In this document: positions 19,690-29,614 of the stretch, one piece after another
How positions within the stretch are numbered: the first letter of the stretch is position 1
Layout of the letters: each line of letters starts with the position of its first letter
NCBI GenBank assembly: GCA_902601705.1
Contig: CACKNV010000005.1
Span: 29,149-93,148, forward strand
DNA length: 64,000 nucleotides
Origin: an uncultured Pelagibacteraceae bacterium
Lineage (GTDB): Bacteria; Pseudomonadota; Alphaproteobacteria; Pelagibacterales; Pelagibacteraceae
Direction of reading: 5' to 3'
Made by a program: the position numbers and the translations under genes
Notes under the pieces: model-generated
What the model saw: the letters and a program-made list of their open reading frames with translations, nothing else
The model's database searches: none
What the model was told of the DNA's origin: nothing

Positions 19690-20586
19690 ATGCCAGTTAA
19701 AAAAAAAGTGGAAAAAAAAATATCTAAAAGATTAAATTTTTTGTCTTTTCAAGATATAATCATGAATCTACAAAAATTCTGGGGTAAAAATGGATGTGTA
19801 ATTTTACAACCTTATGATATGGAAGTTGGAGCTGGAACTTTTCATCCAGCAACTACTTTAAGATCTCTTGGACCAAAGCCCTGGAAGGCCGCTTATGTTC
19901 AACCATCAAGAAGACCAACAGATGGAAGATATGGTGAAAATCCAAATCGGTTACAGCACTATTATCAATATCAAGTAATTATAAAACCATCTCCTAAAAA
20001 TATTAAACAACTTTATCTTAAAAGCTTAGCTACTATTGGTATAGATGTGAAAAATCACGATATTCGTTTTGTTGAAGATGATTGGGAAAGTCCAACCTTA
20101 GGAGCAGCAGGTTTAGGTTGGGAGGTTTGGTGTGATGGAATGGAAATAACTCAATTTACATACTTTCAACAAATGACAGGCATTGAATGTAAACCCGTTC
20201 CTGTAGAAATTACATATGGTCTTGAAAGGTTATGTATGTTTGTTCAAGGAAAAAATAATGTTTTTGATCTTGATTGGAATAATGAAGGTGTAAAATATAA
20301 AGAAGTTTTCTTTCAAGCCGAAAAAGAATTTTCTGCTTATAACTTTGAGTTTGCAAATACTGACACTCTACTCAAAAATTTTGAACACACTGAAAATGAG
20401 TGTAGATCTTTACTTGAAAAAAAACTCTCATTACCAGCTTACGATCAATGTCTAAAAGCAAGTCATATTTTTAACTTGTTAGATGCCCGAGGAATTATAG
20501 GCGTTGCAGAAAGGACAGGTTATATAACTAGAATTAGAGAACTTGCAAAAGGTTGTGGTGCATTGTGGTTAAGCTCACAAAATTAA
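19690..20586 (+). CDS. glyQ: glycyl-tRNA synthetase alpha subunit
   Basis: Catalytic alpha chain of the bacterial alpha2-beta2 glycyl-tRNA synthetase, activating glycine. Characteristic blocks are [37 protein letters not shown] (split here: [17 protein letters not shown]), [14 protein letters not shown] and the [18 protein letters not shown] region. The 298-aa length fits. A basic, lysine-rich leader of about 15 residues precedes the conserved start, so the translation start may be internal. It abuts the peptidase gene and is 3 bases from glyS. Confidence 0.96.
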   Translation: MPVKKKVEKKISKRLNFLSFQDIIMNLQKFWGKNGCVILQPYDMEVGAGTFHPATTLRSLGPKPWKAAYVQPSRRPTDGRYGENPNRLQHYYQYQVIIKPSPKNIKQLYLKSLATIGIDVKNHDIRFVEDDWESPTLGAAGLGWEVWCDGMEITQFTYFQQMTGIECKPVPVEITYGLERLCMFVQGKNNVFDLDWNNEGVKYKEVFFQAEKEFSAYNFEFANTDTLLKNFEHTENECRSLLEKKLSLPAYDQCLKASHIFNLLDARGIIGVAERTGYITRIRELAKGCGALWLSSQN

Positions 20587-20589
20587 ATT

Positions 20590-22644
20590 ATGGCAGAACT
20601 TTTATTGGAATTATACAGTGAGGAAGTCCCACCACAATTACAAATAGCAGCCAGATCTCAAATAAAACAATTTATTGAAAACACTTTTGAAGAAGAAAAT
20701 CTAAAATATAAAGAATTGAAGGTTTTTTCTTCTCCAACCAGATTAACGCTATTTATAAAAGACCTTGCTGAAAAAATTAAAATAGAGGCTAAAGAAATTA
20801 AAGGACCTAAAGTGGGGTCCTCTCATCAAGTTATCCAAGGTTTTTTACAAGCCAAAAATGTTTCTGGGAAAGACCTTATTGAAAAAGAGACTGATAAAGG
20901 AAAATTTTATTTTATTAAAACACAATCTCAATCAATATTAGTAGAAGACTTATTAATCAAAATTATTCCAAAGGCGATTGGATCAATCAATTGGAAAAAA
21001 TCAATGAAGTGGTCAGATCATAATTTGATGTGGGGAAGGCCTCTAAGGGCCATTTTTGCAAGATATAATAATAAAAAATTAGCATTTAATTATGAGCATC
21101 TTGATACAACAGATGAAGTTATTGTAGAACAAGATTTAATTATCAAAACTAAAAAAATTAAAGATTTTAAAGATTATCTTAATTTTTTAAAAAGTAATAG
21201 AATAATAGTTGATCACAAGGAAAGGGAACAGATCATTCTTAAAAAGATCAGCTCATTTTCTCAATCTAAACAATACAAAGAGAAATTAAATACAAAGCTT
21301 TTAGAGGAGGTCGTGAATATTGTAGAGGATCCAAATTTACTTCATGTTAATTTTAATAAAAACTATTTAGAAATACCTAAAGAAATTATAATATCTACTT
21401 TAGAGAAACATCAAAGATATTTTCCAATTTTTGATAGCAGAGATAGATTAACTAATTATTTTTTTGTTGTAGCAAATAAAAAAGATGAAAAAAAATTAAT
21501 TAGCCAAGGTAATAAGAGGGTTGTTGAAGCAAGATTAGCAGATGCCAAATTTTTCTGGGATAAAGATCGATCTAAAAATTTGATTAAACAAATAGCCAAC
21601 CTTAAATCAGTAACTTTTTATGAAAAGCTAGGAACTATTTATGATAAAACACAAAGGTTAAGACAATTGGCCGGTTTATTATCAGATGATTTAAATATTA
21701 ATAAAGAAAAAGTCCAAGTTGCTGCATCAATTTCTAAATCTGATTTATGTTCAGACCTAGTTGGAGAATATCCAGAGCTTCAGGGCGTTATGGGAAAATA
21801 TTTTGCATTAGCACAAGGTTTTGAGGAAGATGTAGCAAATTCAGTAAGTGATCATTATTTACCAATAGGTCTAACATCAGTATTGCCTAAAAAACCTTTT
21901 AGCTACTCCATTTCAATTGTTGATAAGATAGATACCCTAGTTGGTTTTTTTATAATTGATGAAAAACCTACAAGTTCAAAAGATCCTTTTGCTTTAAGAC
22001 GAGCTGCGATTGGATTACTAAGAATAATAATTGAAAATAAACTTTCATTTAAACTCAGAGATTTAATTAGTTACGCTATAAGACTTTATCAAGAACAAGG
22101 CGTTGAAATTAAAAATGAAAAAACTGAACAACAAGTTCTAGAATTTATAAAGGAAAGAATGCGAAACGTATTAAAATTAAAAAATATTAAAATTGATGTT
22201 ATTGAAGCATCAATCAGTTCTCATGCTGGAGATAATTTCTTGGCGCTTTATGCAAAAACACTTTTAATGAATAAATACAAAAATAAAGGTATAGGACTAA
22301 ATGCAATCAACTCGTATAAAAGAGCTTCAAATATTTTAGATAAAGCTGGAAAAAGAATCACCGGTAGACCCGATGCCGTATTATTTAGAAAAGATGAGGA
22401 AAAAATACTTCATGAAAAAATAAATGAAATTCGTAAAGCTTTTACAGTTAAAGATGATAATAAGGACTACGAAAGCTTGTTAATAAAGCTTTCTGATACG
22501 AAAGAATCTACCGATAATTTTTTTGACAATGTCGTAGTAAATGATGAAAATCAGGATATTAAAAACAATAGATTAGAGTTATTAAAAATGTTTTGTAATA
22601 CTTTTGATAACTTTATTGATTTTTCAAAATTAGAAGGTCTGTAA
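20590..22644 (+). CDS. glyS: glycyl-tRNA synthetase beta subunit
   Basis: tRNA-recognition beta subunit that pairs with GlyQ. It opens with the typical AELLLELYSEEVPPQLQ, carries the WGRPLRAIFARY region near 150-160, the YLPIGLTSVLPKKP-like stretch near 418-431 and a long helical C-terminal tRNA-binding region. At 684 aa it is full length. It follows glyQ by 3 bases, and its stop overlaps the ppdK start (TAATG), linking glycyl-tRNA synthesis and PPDK in one transcript. Confidence 0.96.
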   Translation: MAELLLELYSEEVPPQLQIAARSQIKQFIENTFEEENLKYKELKVFSSPTRLTLFIKDLAEKIKIEAKEIKGPKVGSSHQVIQGFLQAKNVSGKDLIEKETDKGKFYFIKTQSQSILVEDLLIKIIPKAIGSINWKKSMKWSDHNLMWGRPLRAIFARYNNKKLAFNYEHLDTTDEVIVEQDLIIKTKKIKDFKDYLNFLKSNRIIVDHKEREQIILKKISSFSQSKQYKEKLNTKLLEEVVNIVEDPNLLHVNFNKNYLEIPKEIIISTLEKHQRYFPIFDSRDRLTNYFFVVANKKDEKKLISQGNKRVVEARLADAKFFWDKDRSKNLIKQIANLKSVTFYEKLGTIYDKTQRLRQLAGLLSDDLNINKEKVQVAASISKSDLCSDLVGEYPELQGVMGKYFALAQGFEEDVANSVSDHYLPIGLTSVLPKKPFSYSISIVDKIDTLVGFFIIDEKPTSSKDPFALRRAAIGLLRIIIENKLSFKLRDLISYAIRLYQEQGVEIKNEKTEQQVLEFIKERMRNVLKLKNIKIDVIEASISSHAGDNFLALYAKTLLMNKYKNKGIGLNAINSYKRASNILDKAGKRITGRPDAVLFRKDEEKILHEKINEIRKAFTVKDDNKDYESLLIKLSDTKESTDNFFDNVVVNDENQDIKNNRLELLKMFCNTFDNFIDFSKLEGL

Positions 22645-25304
22645 TGACAAAAGTAATATTTAGCTTTGATGACAAATCTGCCAAAAAGCTAAAGAATAAA
22701 AAAAATATTTTGGGCGGAAAAGGAGCTAACCTTGGTGAGATGGGTAGATTAGGTTTACCTGTTCCTCCTGGATTTACTATTACTACAGATGTTTGTGATC
22801 TATTTTACAAAAATAAAAAAAAATTACCAAATAAAATAATACAAAATATTGTGTCAGAACTGAAAAATATAGAAAAGAAAACTAAAAAGAAATTTGGCGA
22901 TCTTAAAAATCCATTACTGGTATCAATTAGATCAGGGGCAAGAATTTCAATGCCTGGTATGATGGACACAATTTTAAATCTTGGTCTTAATGACAAAACA
23001 GTTGAGTCATTAAAAAAGAAAACATCTAACGGAAGATTTGCTAAAGATAGCTATAGAAGATTTATACAAATGTACAGCAATGTTGTTTTGGGTGTAGAAG
23101 GACATTTGTTTGAAGAGTTAATTGATAATTACAAGTTAACCAAAGGAGTTTTACTTGACACAGATCTAGACGAGAGCGATTGGGATGGTTTAATTATTAA
23201 TTTTAAAGAGTTGGTAAGAAAAGAAAAAAAAATTAATTTTCCCCAAGATGTCAAAGAGCAATTGTTAGGAGCAATTAATGCTGTTTTTTTGTCTTGGGAT
23301 AGTCAAAGAGCAAAAACTTATAGAAAGTTAAATCAAATTCCAGACCATTGGGGAACAGCTGTAAATGTTCAAGCTATGGTTTTTGGAAATATGGGTGATG
23401 ATTGCTCGACTGGTGTTGCCTTTACTAGAAATCCTTCAACAGGAGAGAATTCTTTTTTTGGAGAATTTTTAATAAACGCGCAGGGTGAAGATGTTGTAGC
23501 GGGCACGAGAACTCCTCAATACATTACGAAAAAAGCAAAACAAGACTCGGGTTCTAAAGACCCTTCTATGGAAGAGGCTATGCCTAAAGTTTATAAAGAA
23601 CTTGCAAAAGTATTTCTTAAGTTAGAAAAGCATTACAAAGATATGCAAGACATCGAGTTTACAGTTGAGAACAATAAACTTTGGATGCTGCAAACAAGAT
23701 CTGGAAAAAGAACTGCTAAAGCTGCAATCAAAATTGCAGTTGATATGGTAAAAGAAAAATTAATTTCAAAAAAAGAAGCAATAAAAAGAATTGATCCTAA
23801 TACTTTGGATACTTTATTACACCCTACTTTAGACGATAAAGTTGAGAAGGAAGTAATTGCTTCGGGTTTACCAGCATCACCAGGAGCTGCAAGTGGTAAA
23901 GTTGTTTTTACTGCTGATGAAGCAGAAAAATTGAATGGTATGATGCAAGATACAATATTAGTGAGGCTAGAAACTTCACCAGAAGATATACATGGTATGC
24001 ATGCAGCTAAAGGTATTCTTACCGCTAGAGGAGGAATGACAAGCCATGCTGCAGTAGTAGCGAGGGGAATGGGAAGACCATGTGTTTCTGGTTCAAGTGA
24101 AATAACGATTGATTACGAATTAAAACAATTCAAAGCTGGTGATGTAATAATTAAAGAGGGAGATATTATTACTGTAGATGGTGGAAGCGGAAAAGTAATG
24201 AAAGGGTTAGTGCCTACTGTTCAACCAGAAATTTCTGGATACTTCTCTACAATAATGAAATGGGCTGATGAGTTTAGGAAATTAAAAGTAAGAACAAACG
24301 CTGAAACGGAAGCAGATAGCAAAACGGCTAGAGAGTTTGGTGCTGAAGGAATAGGTTTATGTAGAACGGAGCATATGTTTTTCGATGAGGAGAGAATTTT
24401 ATCTGTCCGACAAATGATTTTATCTAAATCTAAAGAGGATAGAAATAGCGCGCTAGATAAACTTCTACCCCATCAGAAAGAAGACTTTAAAAAAATATTT
24501 AAGATTATGTCAGGCTTACCTGTTACAGTCAGGTTACTAGATCCACCACTTCATGAGTTTTTACCAAAAGCTGACAAAGACATAGAAGAAGTAGCAAGAT
24601 CTTTAAATTTATCAGCAAAAGAGATCAAAGATAGAATAGCAGAACTTCATGAAGAGAACCCAATGTTGGGTCATAGAGGGTGTAGGCTAGGAATTTCTTT
24701 TCCTGAGATATATGAGATGCAATGCAGGGCAATATTTGAAGCTAAAGTTGAACTGAAAAAAGAAAAAGTCAAATCAGCTTTTGTAGAAATTATGATACCT
24801 TTAGTATCTACTGACTCTGAATTAAAAATTTTAAGAGCTTTAGTTAATAAAATAGCTAAAGAAATAGAAAAAGAAAATAAATTAAAACTTGAATATATGG
24901 TTGGCACAATGATTGAATTACCACGTGCTGCTTTACAAGCGAAGTCTATTTCAAAGTATGCTGATTTCTTTAGCTTTGGAACTAATGATTTAACTCAAAC
25001 AACTTTTGGAATAAGCCGGGATGACTCAGGAAAATTTTTAAACGATTATATTGATAATAAAATTTTTGATGTAGATCCATTTGTTAGTATTGATCAAAAT
25101 GGAGTAGGTGAGCTTGTAGAAATAGCATCTTCAAGAGGCAGGAAAACAAATAAGAATATTAAGTTAGGAATTTGTGGCGAGCATGGTGGCGATCCAAAGA
25201 GTATTGAATTTTGTTGTAGAAAAGGACTTAACTATGTTTCCTGCTCTCCATTCAGAGTCCCAGTAGCAAGATTAGCTGCTGCTCAAGCTGAATTATCTAA
25301 ATAA
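22644..25304 (+). CDS. ppdK: pyruvate, phosphate dikinase
   Basis: Interconverts pyruvate + ATP + phosphate and phosphoenolpyruvate + AMP + pyrophosphate, a route for gluconeogenesis. The N-terminal ATP-grasp region starts with GGKGANLGEMGRLGLPVPPGF. The phospho-His swivel is LTARGGMTSHAAVVARGMG (His near 458). The C-terminal PEP-binding TIM barrel has NDLTQTTFG and GICGEHGGDP. The 886-aa length is normal. It is convergent with nadC with a 12-base overlap, and its 5' end is coupled to glyS. All three domains look intact. Confidence 0.97.
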   Translation: MTKVIFSFDDKSAKKLKNKKNILGGKGANLGEMGRLGLPVPPGFTITTDVCDLFYKNKKKLPNKIIQNIVSELKNIEKKTKKKFGDLKNPLLVSIRSGARISMPGMMDTILNLGLNDKTVESLKKKTSNGRFAKDSYRRFIQMYSNVVLGVEGHLFEELIDNYKLTKGVLLDTDLDESDWDGLIINFKELVRKEKKINFPQDVKEQLLGAINAVFLSWDSQRAKTYRKLNQIPDHWGTAVNVQAMVFGNMGDDCSTGVAFTRNPSTGENSFFGEFLINAQGEDVVAGTRTPQYITKKAKQDSGSKDPSMEEAMPKVYKELAKVFLKLEKHYKDMQDIEFTVENNKLWMLQTRSGKRTAKAAIKIAVDMVKEKLISKKEAIKRIDPNTLDTLLHPTLDDKVEKEVIASGLPASPGAASGKVVFTADEAEKLNGMMQDTILVRLETSPEDIHGMHAAKGILTARGGMTSHAAVVARGMGRPCVSGSSEITIDYELKQFKAGDVIIKEGDIITVDGGSGKVMKGLVPTVQPEISGYFSTIMKWADEFRKLKVRTNAETEADSKTAREFGAEGIGLCRTEHMFFDEERILSVRQMILSKSKEDRNSALDKLLPHQKEDFKKIFKIMSGLPVTVRLLDPPLHEFLPKADKDIEEVARSLNLSAKEIKDRIAELHEENPMLGHRGCRLGISFPEIYEMQCRAIFEAKVELKKEKVKSAFVEIMIPLVSTDSELKILRALVNKIAKEIEKENKLKLEYMVGTMIELPRAALQAKSISKYADFFSFGTNDLTQTTFGISRDDSGKFLNDYIDNKIFDVDPFVSIDQNGVGELVEIASSRGRKTNKNIKLGICGEHGGDPKSIEFCCRKGLNYVSCSPFRVPVARLAAAQAELSK

Positions 25305-26138
25305 TAAAGTTGTATCAAACGAATTTGCACTATGCGTAATTGCTCCAACAGATATTCTATTTATTCCTATTTTTGATATTTGTTCGATATTTTTTAGTGA
25401 TGCATTTCCTGAATACTCAGTTTGATACCTATTTTTGCAAAGTTTTAAACACTTTTTTATTTGTGAAGTTTTCATATTATCAAAAAGTATTCTTTTAAAT
25501 TTTAGACCTATAATTTGTTTAAGTTGATTAATATTTTCAATTTCTACTGTAACTATTTTTTTTGTTTTTACAGCTTTCTTAACCAACTCTTTAAGGCCAT
25601 TAGATGCACTAATATGATTATCTTTAATTAAGATTTCATCACTTAAATTATATCTATGATTATATCCTCCTCCTTTTTTAACAGCATACTTTTCAAGAGC
25701 TCTCAAATTAGGGGTAGTTTTTCTGGTACAGCATATCTTAGTTTTTTTACTAGTTTTTTTTACAAATTGATCAGTTAACGTTGCGATACCCGAAGCGTGA
25801 TTAAGAAAGTTTAGCGCAGTTCTCTCGGCAATTAAGATTGTTTTAATTTTAGCTCTTATTTCAGCAATCATTTTATTTTTTTTAATTTTTTTGCCATCAG
25901 AGATTTTTTTGATAAAGACTGTTTCTCTTCCAATTAATTTAAAGGCTGCTTTGCAGAAGTCTAATCCAGCAATTACTCCATCTTGTTTAGCTACGATCTT
26001 AGCTTTAATTATTTTATTTTTTGAATTTATGAGTTTAGTAGTTATATCACCTCTAGGCCTAAGGTCTTCTTCTAGAGCTTTTTTTACGACAAATTTAATA
26101 TAAGATTGATTTAATTTTTGCACTGATCTAACGACCAA
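25293..26138 (-). CDS. nadC: nicotinate-nucleotide pyrophosphorylase (quinolinate phosphoribosyltransferase)
   Basis: Converts quinolinate and PRPP to nicotinate mononucleotide in de novo NAD synthesis. RTALNFLNHASGIAT and CTRKTTPNLRALEKYAVKKGGG stretches near residues 106-160 and the C-terminal ISVGAITHSA are family hallmarks. The longest frame starts with a TTG at 26138, inside nadA. A GTG at 26123, 5 bases after the nadA stop, is an equally plausible start and would remove the overlap. It overlaps the convergent ppdK by 12 bases. Confidence 0.94.
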   Translation of the reverse strand: MVVRSVQKLNQSYIKFVVKKALEEDLRPRGDITTKLINSKNKIIKAKIVAKQDGVIAGLDFCKAAFKLIGRETVFIKKISDGKKIKKNKMIAEIRAKIKTILIAERTALNFLNHASGIATLTDQFVKKTSKKTKICCTRKTTPNLRALEKYAVKKGGGYNHRYNLSDEILIKDNHISASNGLKELVKKAVKTKKIVTVEIENINQLKQIIGLKFKRILFDNMKTSQIKKCLKLCKNRYQTEYSGNASLKNIEQISKIGINRISVGAITHSANSFDTTLLFR

Positions 26139-27117
26139 TTTCGGTCATTCTAATTACAGATTTTCTAGCAGCTTCTATAGTTTTATTATCTAAAATAATT
26201 TCATTAGTATCATTTTCCAAACAATCTAAAATTTTTTTTAAATCAATTTTTTTCATGTAAGGACAAAGATTGCACGGTTTGATAAAAGATACATTTGGAT
26301 TATCAGCTTCGACGTTATCACTCATTGAGCATTCAGTTACTAGCATTACTTTTTTAGGTTGATTATCTTTTACATATTTAATCATACTTGACGTAGATCC
26401 TGCAAAGTCAGATGCTTTAATTACATCTGGTGGACATTCAGGGTGAGCAATGACTTTGATACCTGGGTTCTGATTTTTAATATCTTCAATCTCTTTACTA
26501 GTAAATTGTTCGTGAACAATACACGTACCTTTCCAAGAAATAATTTTTACTTTTGTGTTTTTAGCAACGTAATCTGCTAAATATTGGTCTGGAAGAAAAA
26601 TTACTTTCTCTACATTTAAAGACTCAACAACTTTAACTGCATTTGCAGAAGTGCAACAAATATCCGTTTCAGCTTTTACATCTGCCGAAGTATTAACGTA
26701 AGATACAACAGGTACACCTGGGTATTTAAATTTTAATAATCTCACATCTTCTCCTGTAATAGAACTTGCAAGTGAACAACCTGCTTGCATGTCCGGTAAA
26801 AAAACTTTTTTGTTTGGGTTCATTAATTTTGCTGTTTCAGCCATGAAGTGTACTCCACACATAATAATTTTATCCGCAGAAGTCTTTGCGGCTTCAACTG
26901 CTAGCGCTAAAGAGTCCGCTGCTATATCGGCTACTCCGTGGTAAATTTCTGGAGTTTGATAATTATGCGCGAGAATGATTGCATTTTTTTCTTTTTTTAA
27001 CTTATTAATTTTTTCTATTAAAGGAGCGTGAACTTTCCATTCATTTTCTGGCACAAATTTTGAGATTTTTTTATAAATCTCGCTAGAACTGTTTAAATTT
27101 CGTTGTTGTACAGACAT
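26128..27117 (-). CDS. nadA: quinolinate synthase A
   Basis: 4Fe-4S enzyme condensing iminoaspartate and dihydroxyacetone phosphate into quinolinate. Motifs are AIILAHNYQTPEI near the N-terminus, MCGVHFMAETAKLMNP, the HPECPPDVI segment and the C-terminal KPCNLCPYMKK with cluster cysteine(s). The 329-aa length is normal. It forms an overlapping pair with nadC. The usual third partner, nadB (L-aspartate oxidase), is not adjacent, so iminoaspartate must come from a gene elsewhere or from aspartate dehydrogenase. Confidence 0.96.
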   Translation of the reverse strand: MSVQQRNLNSSSEIYKKISKFVPENEWKVHAPLIEKINKLKKEKNAIILAHNYQTPEIYHGVADIAADSLALAVEAAKTSADKIIMCGVHFMAETAKLMNPNKKVFLPDMQAGCSLASSITGEDVRLLKFKYPGVPVVSYVNTSADVKAETDICCTSANAVKVVESLNVEKVIFLPDQYLADYVAKNTKVKIISWKGTCIVHEQFTSKEIEDIKNQNPGIKVIAHPECPPDVIKASDFAGSTSSMIKYVKDNQPKKVMLVTECSMSDNVEADNPNVSFIKPCNLCPYMKKIDLKKILDCLENDTNEIILDNKTIEAARKSVIRMTEIGR

Positions 27118-27178
27118 ACTAATTCCAATTTATCAACTTGAGGTTAAATTGTCATTCATTTATTGTCGCATAATTGTT

Positions 27179-27262
27179 GCGGTCGTGCTGAAATTGGTAG
27201 ACAGGCACGCTTGAGGGGCGTGTGGGTTTCCCGTGAGAGTTCGAGTCTCTCCGACCGCACCA
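27179..27262 (+). tRNA. tRNA-Leu (anticodon GAG)
   Basis: Acceptor arms GCGGTCG (27179-27185) and CGACCGC (27252-27258) pair perfectly. The anticodon stem CACGC (27206-27210)/GCGTG encloses TTGAGGG, giving anticodon GAG at 27213-27215. A long variable arm follows, as expected for leucine tRNAs. Discriminator A27259 is followed by encoded CCA (27260-27262). It reads CUC/CUU leucine codons. It lies between nadA (divergent) and a short membrane ORF. Confidence 0.97.
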
Positions 27263-27275
27263 AAAAAGCTTATTT

Positions 27276-27395
27276 ATGATTGAATATTTTAAAAAAAATA
27301 AACGAATAGTGCTTATAATTTTAGTTATAGCTTTTATCGAATTGAGTGGTTATGGAATCTTAGCTTCTCTTTCAAGATTATTAAACGCTCTTTAA
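27276..27395 (+). CDS. 39-aa predicted single-pass membrane peptide
   Basis: An ATG-initiated frame 13 bases after the tRNA-Leu CCA encodes a 39-aa peptide with a basic N-terminus (MIEYFKKNKR), one hydrophobic helix (about residues 11-22, IVLIILVIAFIE) and a short tail. The positive-inside pattern suggests the N-terminus is cytosolic. It overlaps the 3' end of the convergent ygfZ gene by 15 bases, so spurious coding is possible. I recognise no family. It could be co-transcribed with the tRNA. Support is only compositional and positional. Confidence 0.4.
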   Translation: MIEYFKKNKRIVLIILVIAFIELSGYGILASLSRLLNAL

Positions 27396-28262
27396 AATTT
27401 TACACTTTTTATTATTTACTAAAAGTTCTTTATTTTTAAATTCTTCAACATTTGGATCTATTACTTTTATCAAACCAAATGGATAAGGTTGTTCAATAAG
27501 TATTTTACCGATTTTGGTTTTATTATAAAAAATTTCTTCTCCTAAATTTAATTTTTCGGATGAAGAAATCGGCAATAATCTTCTTCTTAATTTTTCTTTT
27601 AATTTCATTCTAGCAGTGTTTTCTTGGCCAATATAGCATCCCTTTTTGAAATCAATTGCATTAAGCTCCTCAAAGTTTGCTTCTAATCCAAATATTTGAT
27701 CTTTTAAATTTTCAATACCTTTTATTGGAATCCCTAAAGAATGGGCTTTTACGAAATATGTGTCAGGTTTAACAATTTTCAAGCCTAATTTTTTTATAGT
27801 GAGATGTAATTTTTCTAAAGATGATAATATTCTTGCTCCTAAATTTTTATTTCGTGGATCTAGAAAAAGGGGGCTATCCCTAAACTCTATCGTATCGTCA
27901 GTTTTATTTTCAATTTCTTGAATATCTAAAAATTTTTCTGAACTTATTAATCCAATCACATAATCTGTAGATACATCTTTTATTTCAATCTTTGATCTTA
28001 ATTTGTATTTCAATAAGTAATTTATTATTTCTTTTGTAAATTTATTATCACAATCTAAAAGATAACCATTCTTTGATTGTATTAAAAAAAATTCAAATAA
28101 ATATTTTCCTTGAGGCGTAAAAAGAGCTGAAAAAATTGAGGACGAAAAACTTACTTTTTCAATATCATTTGTAATGATATTTTGAAGAAAATTTTTGCTA
28201 TCTTCACCTGTTATTGAGATTAATCCACGATCTTCTAATAAAATAATTTGATCTTTTTCCAT
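27381..28262 (-). CDS. ygfZ: YgfZ/GcvT-like folate-binding Fe-S maintenance protein
   Basis: Tetrahydrofolate-dependent factor that supports a subset of iron-sulphur enzymes. The diagnostic motif KGCYIGQE (about residues 206-213) contains the conserved Cys of YgfZ/IBA57. ILQNIITNDIEKV near residues 25-37 and the GCV_T-like fold of the first half are typical. At 293 aa it has the length of the family, shorter than GcvT itself. It is convergent with the small membrane ORF and divergent from pyrC by 38 bases. Confidence 0.9.
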   Translation of the reverse strand: MEKDQIILLEDRGLISITGEDSKNFLQNIITNDIEKVSFSSSIFSALFTPQGKYLFEFFLIQSKNGYLLDCDNKFTKEIINYLLKYKLRSKIEIKDVSTDYVIGLISSEKFLDIQEIENKTDDTIEFRDSPLFLDPRNKNLGARILSSLEKLHLTIKKLGLKIVKPDTYFVKAHSLGIPIKGIENLKDQIFGLEANFEELNAIDFKKGCYIGQENTARMKLKEKLRRRLLPISSSEKLNLGEEIFYNKTKIGKILIEQPYPFGLIKVIDPNVEEFKNKELLVNNKKCKILKSV

Positions 28263-28300
28263 ATTTGTAAATATATACTGTATAATATATTAATTTAATC

Positions 28301-29614
28301 ATGTCTGATAATTTTAGTCTCATTATAAAAAATGGAAATTGCTACATAGACGGCAAACTAACAAAAACTGATATTGGTTTATCAGGCAACAAAGTAAAAA
28401 AAATTGGTAAAATCGAACTCAATAGCTCCAAAGTCTATGATGCTACTGATAAAGTTGTTTTGCCAGGTATAATTGACACTCAAGTTCACTTTAGAGAGCC
28501 AGGATCAACTGATGCAGAAGATCTAGAAAGCGGTAGTCGAGCCGCAGTATTAGGTGGCGTAACTGCTTTATTTGAAATGCCTAATACTAATCCTCCTACA
28601 TCCAATTTGATTGAATTCGATAAAAAATTGCAAGCAGCTAAAAACAGAATGCATAGTAATTATGCTTTTTATTTCGGAGCAACACCTGACAATACCGATC
28701 AACTCGCTCAACTAAAAGATGTTGAAGGATGTTGTGGTGTTAAATTATTTGCGGGTTCATCAACAGGGAACTTATTAGTAGATAAAGAAGCCGACATCGA
28801 AAAAGTAATTTCCAGTAGCGATAGAATTGTTTCTATTCACTCCGAAGATGAAGATATTATTAAACTTAGAAAAAAATTTATTAAAAAAGGAGACGTTCAT
28901 TCACACGCAGAGTGGAGAAATGTAGAAGTTGCAATGTCTTCTACTCGAAGGGTAGTTAAAATTGCAGAGCGATATAATAAAAAAATTCATGTCCTTCATG
29001 TTACGACGAGAGACGAAGTAGATTTTTTAGCTATGCACAAAAAAAATGTTACTTTCGAAACTACACCTCAGCATTTAACTATTTACGCACCAGATTGTTA
29101 CGACAAACTTGGAACTTACGCTCAAATGAATCCTCCTTTAAGAACTAAAGAACACTATGATCGTTTATGGCTAGCAATTAAGAATAATATTGTCGATGTG
29201 CTAGGTTCCGACCACGCCCCACACTTAAAAGAAAATAAAGACAAAGAATATCCAAATTCCCCTTCAGGTATGCCAGGAGTTCAAACTATTTTTCCAGTTA
29301 TGCTGGATCATGTAAATAATGGAAAACTAACACTTCAACAACTGATAAACTTAATGTGTGAAAATCCTTGTAAAATTTTTGGGATTAAAAATAAGGGATA
29401 CTTAAAAGAGGGTTACGACGCAGATTTAACAATTGCCGATATGAATAAAGAGGTTGTTATCAAAAATGAGATGATAGTAAGTAAATGTGGATGGACACCT
29501 TTTAACAATCATAAAGTAAAAGGTTTCCCTGTGGCTACAATCGTAAATGGTCATTTGGTAATGTCTGATGGTAAAGTGGTTATGGAGTCTAAAGGAACGC
29601 CGTTAAAGTTTTAA
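28301..29614 (+). CDS. pyrC: dihydroorotase (class I, PyrC/AllB-like amidohydrolase)
   Basis: Cyclises carbamoyl-aspartate to dihydroorotate in pyrimidine synthesis. The amidohydrolase metal motif appears as DTQVHFREPG (59-68), where the usual first His of HxH is Gln61 and His63 remains. The bridging Lys is K148 in GVKLFAGSS, and the later LHVTT, TTPQHLT and GSDHAPH motifs supply the other metal ligands and the catalytic Asp. The 437-aa length fits class I. Other dihydroorotases with Gln at this place exist, to my recollection in Bacteroidetes, so it is not by itself evidence of inactivity. It overlaps the convergent prpE by 12 bases. Confidence 0.88.
   Translation: MSDNFSLIIKNGNCYIDGKLTKTDIGLSGNKVKKIGKIELNSSKVYDATDKVVLPGIIDTQVHFREPGSTDAEDLESGSRAAVLGGVTALFEMPNTNPPTSNLIEFDKKLQAAKNRMHSNYAFYFGATPDNTDQLAQLKDVEGCCGVKLFAGSSTGNLLVDKEADIEKVISSSDRIVSIHSEDEDIIKLRKKFIKKGDVHSHAEWRNVEVAMSSTRRVVKIAERYNKKIHVLHVTTRDEVDFLAMHKKNVTFETTPQHLTIYAPDCYDKLGTYAQMNPPLRTKEHYDRLWLAIKNNIVDVLGSDHAPHLKENKDKEYPNSPSGMPGVQTIFPVMLDHVNNGKLTLQQLINLMCENPCKIFGIKNKGYLKEGYDADLTIADMNKEVVIKNEMIVSKCGWTPFNNHKVKGFPVATIVNGHLVMSDGKVVMESKGTPLKF

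Noticed and set aside
19690..25304. A glycine riboswitch, as in other SAR11 loci, near glyQ/glyS
   Set aside because: There is no spacer between the peptidase, glyQ, glyS and ppdK genes where it could sit.
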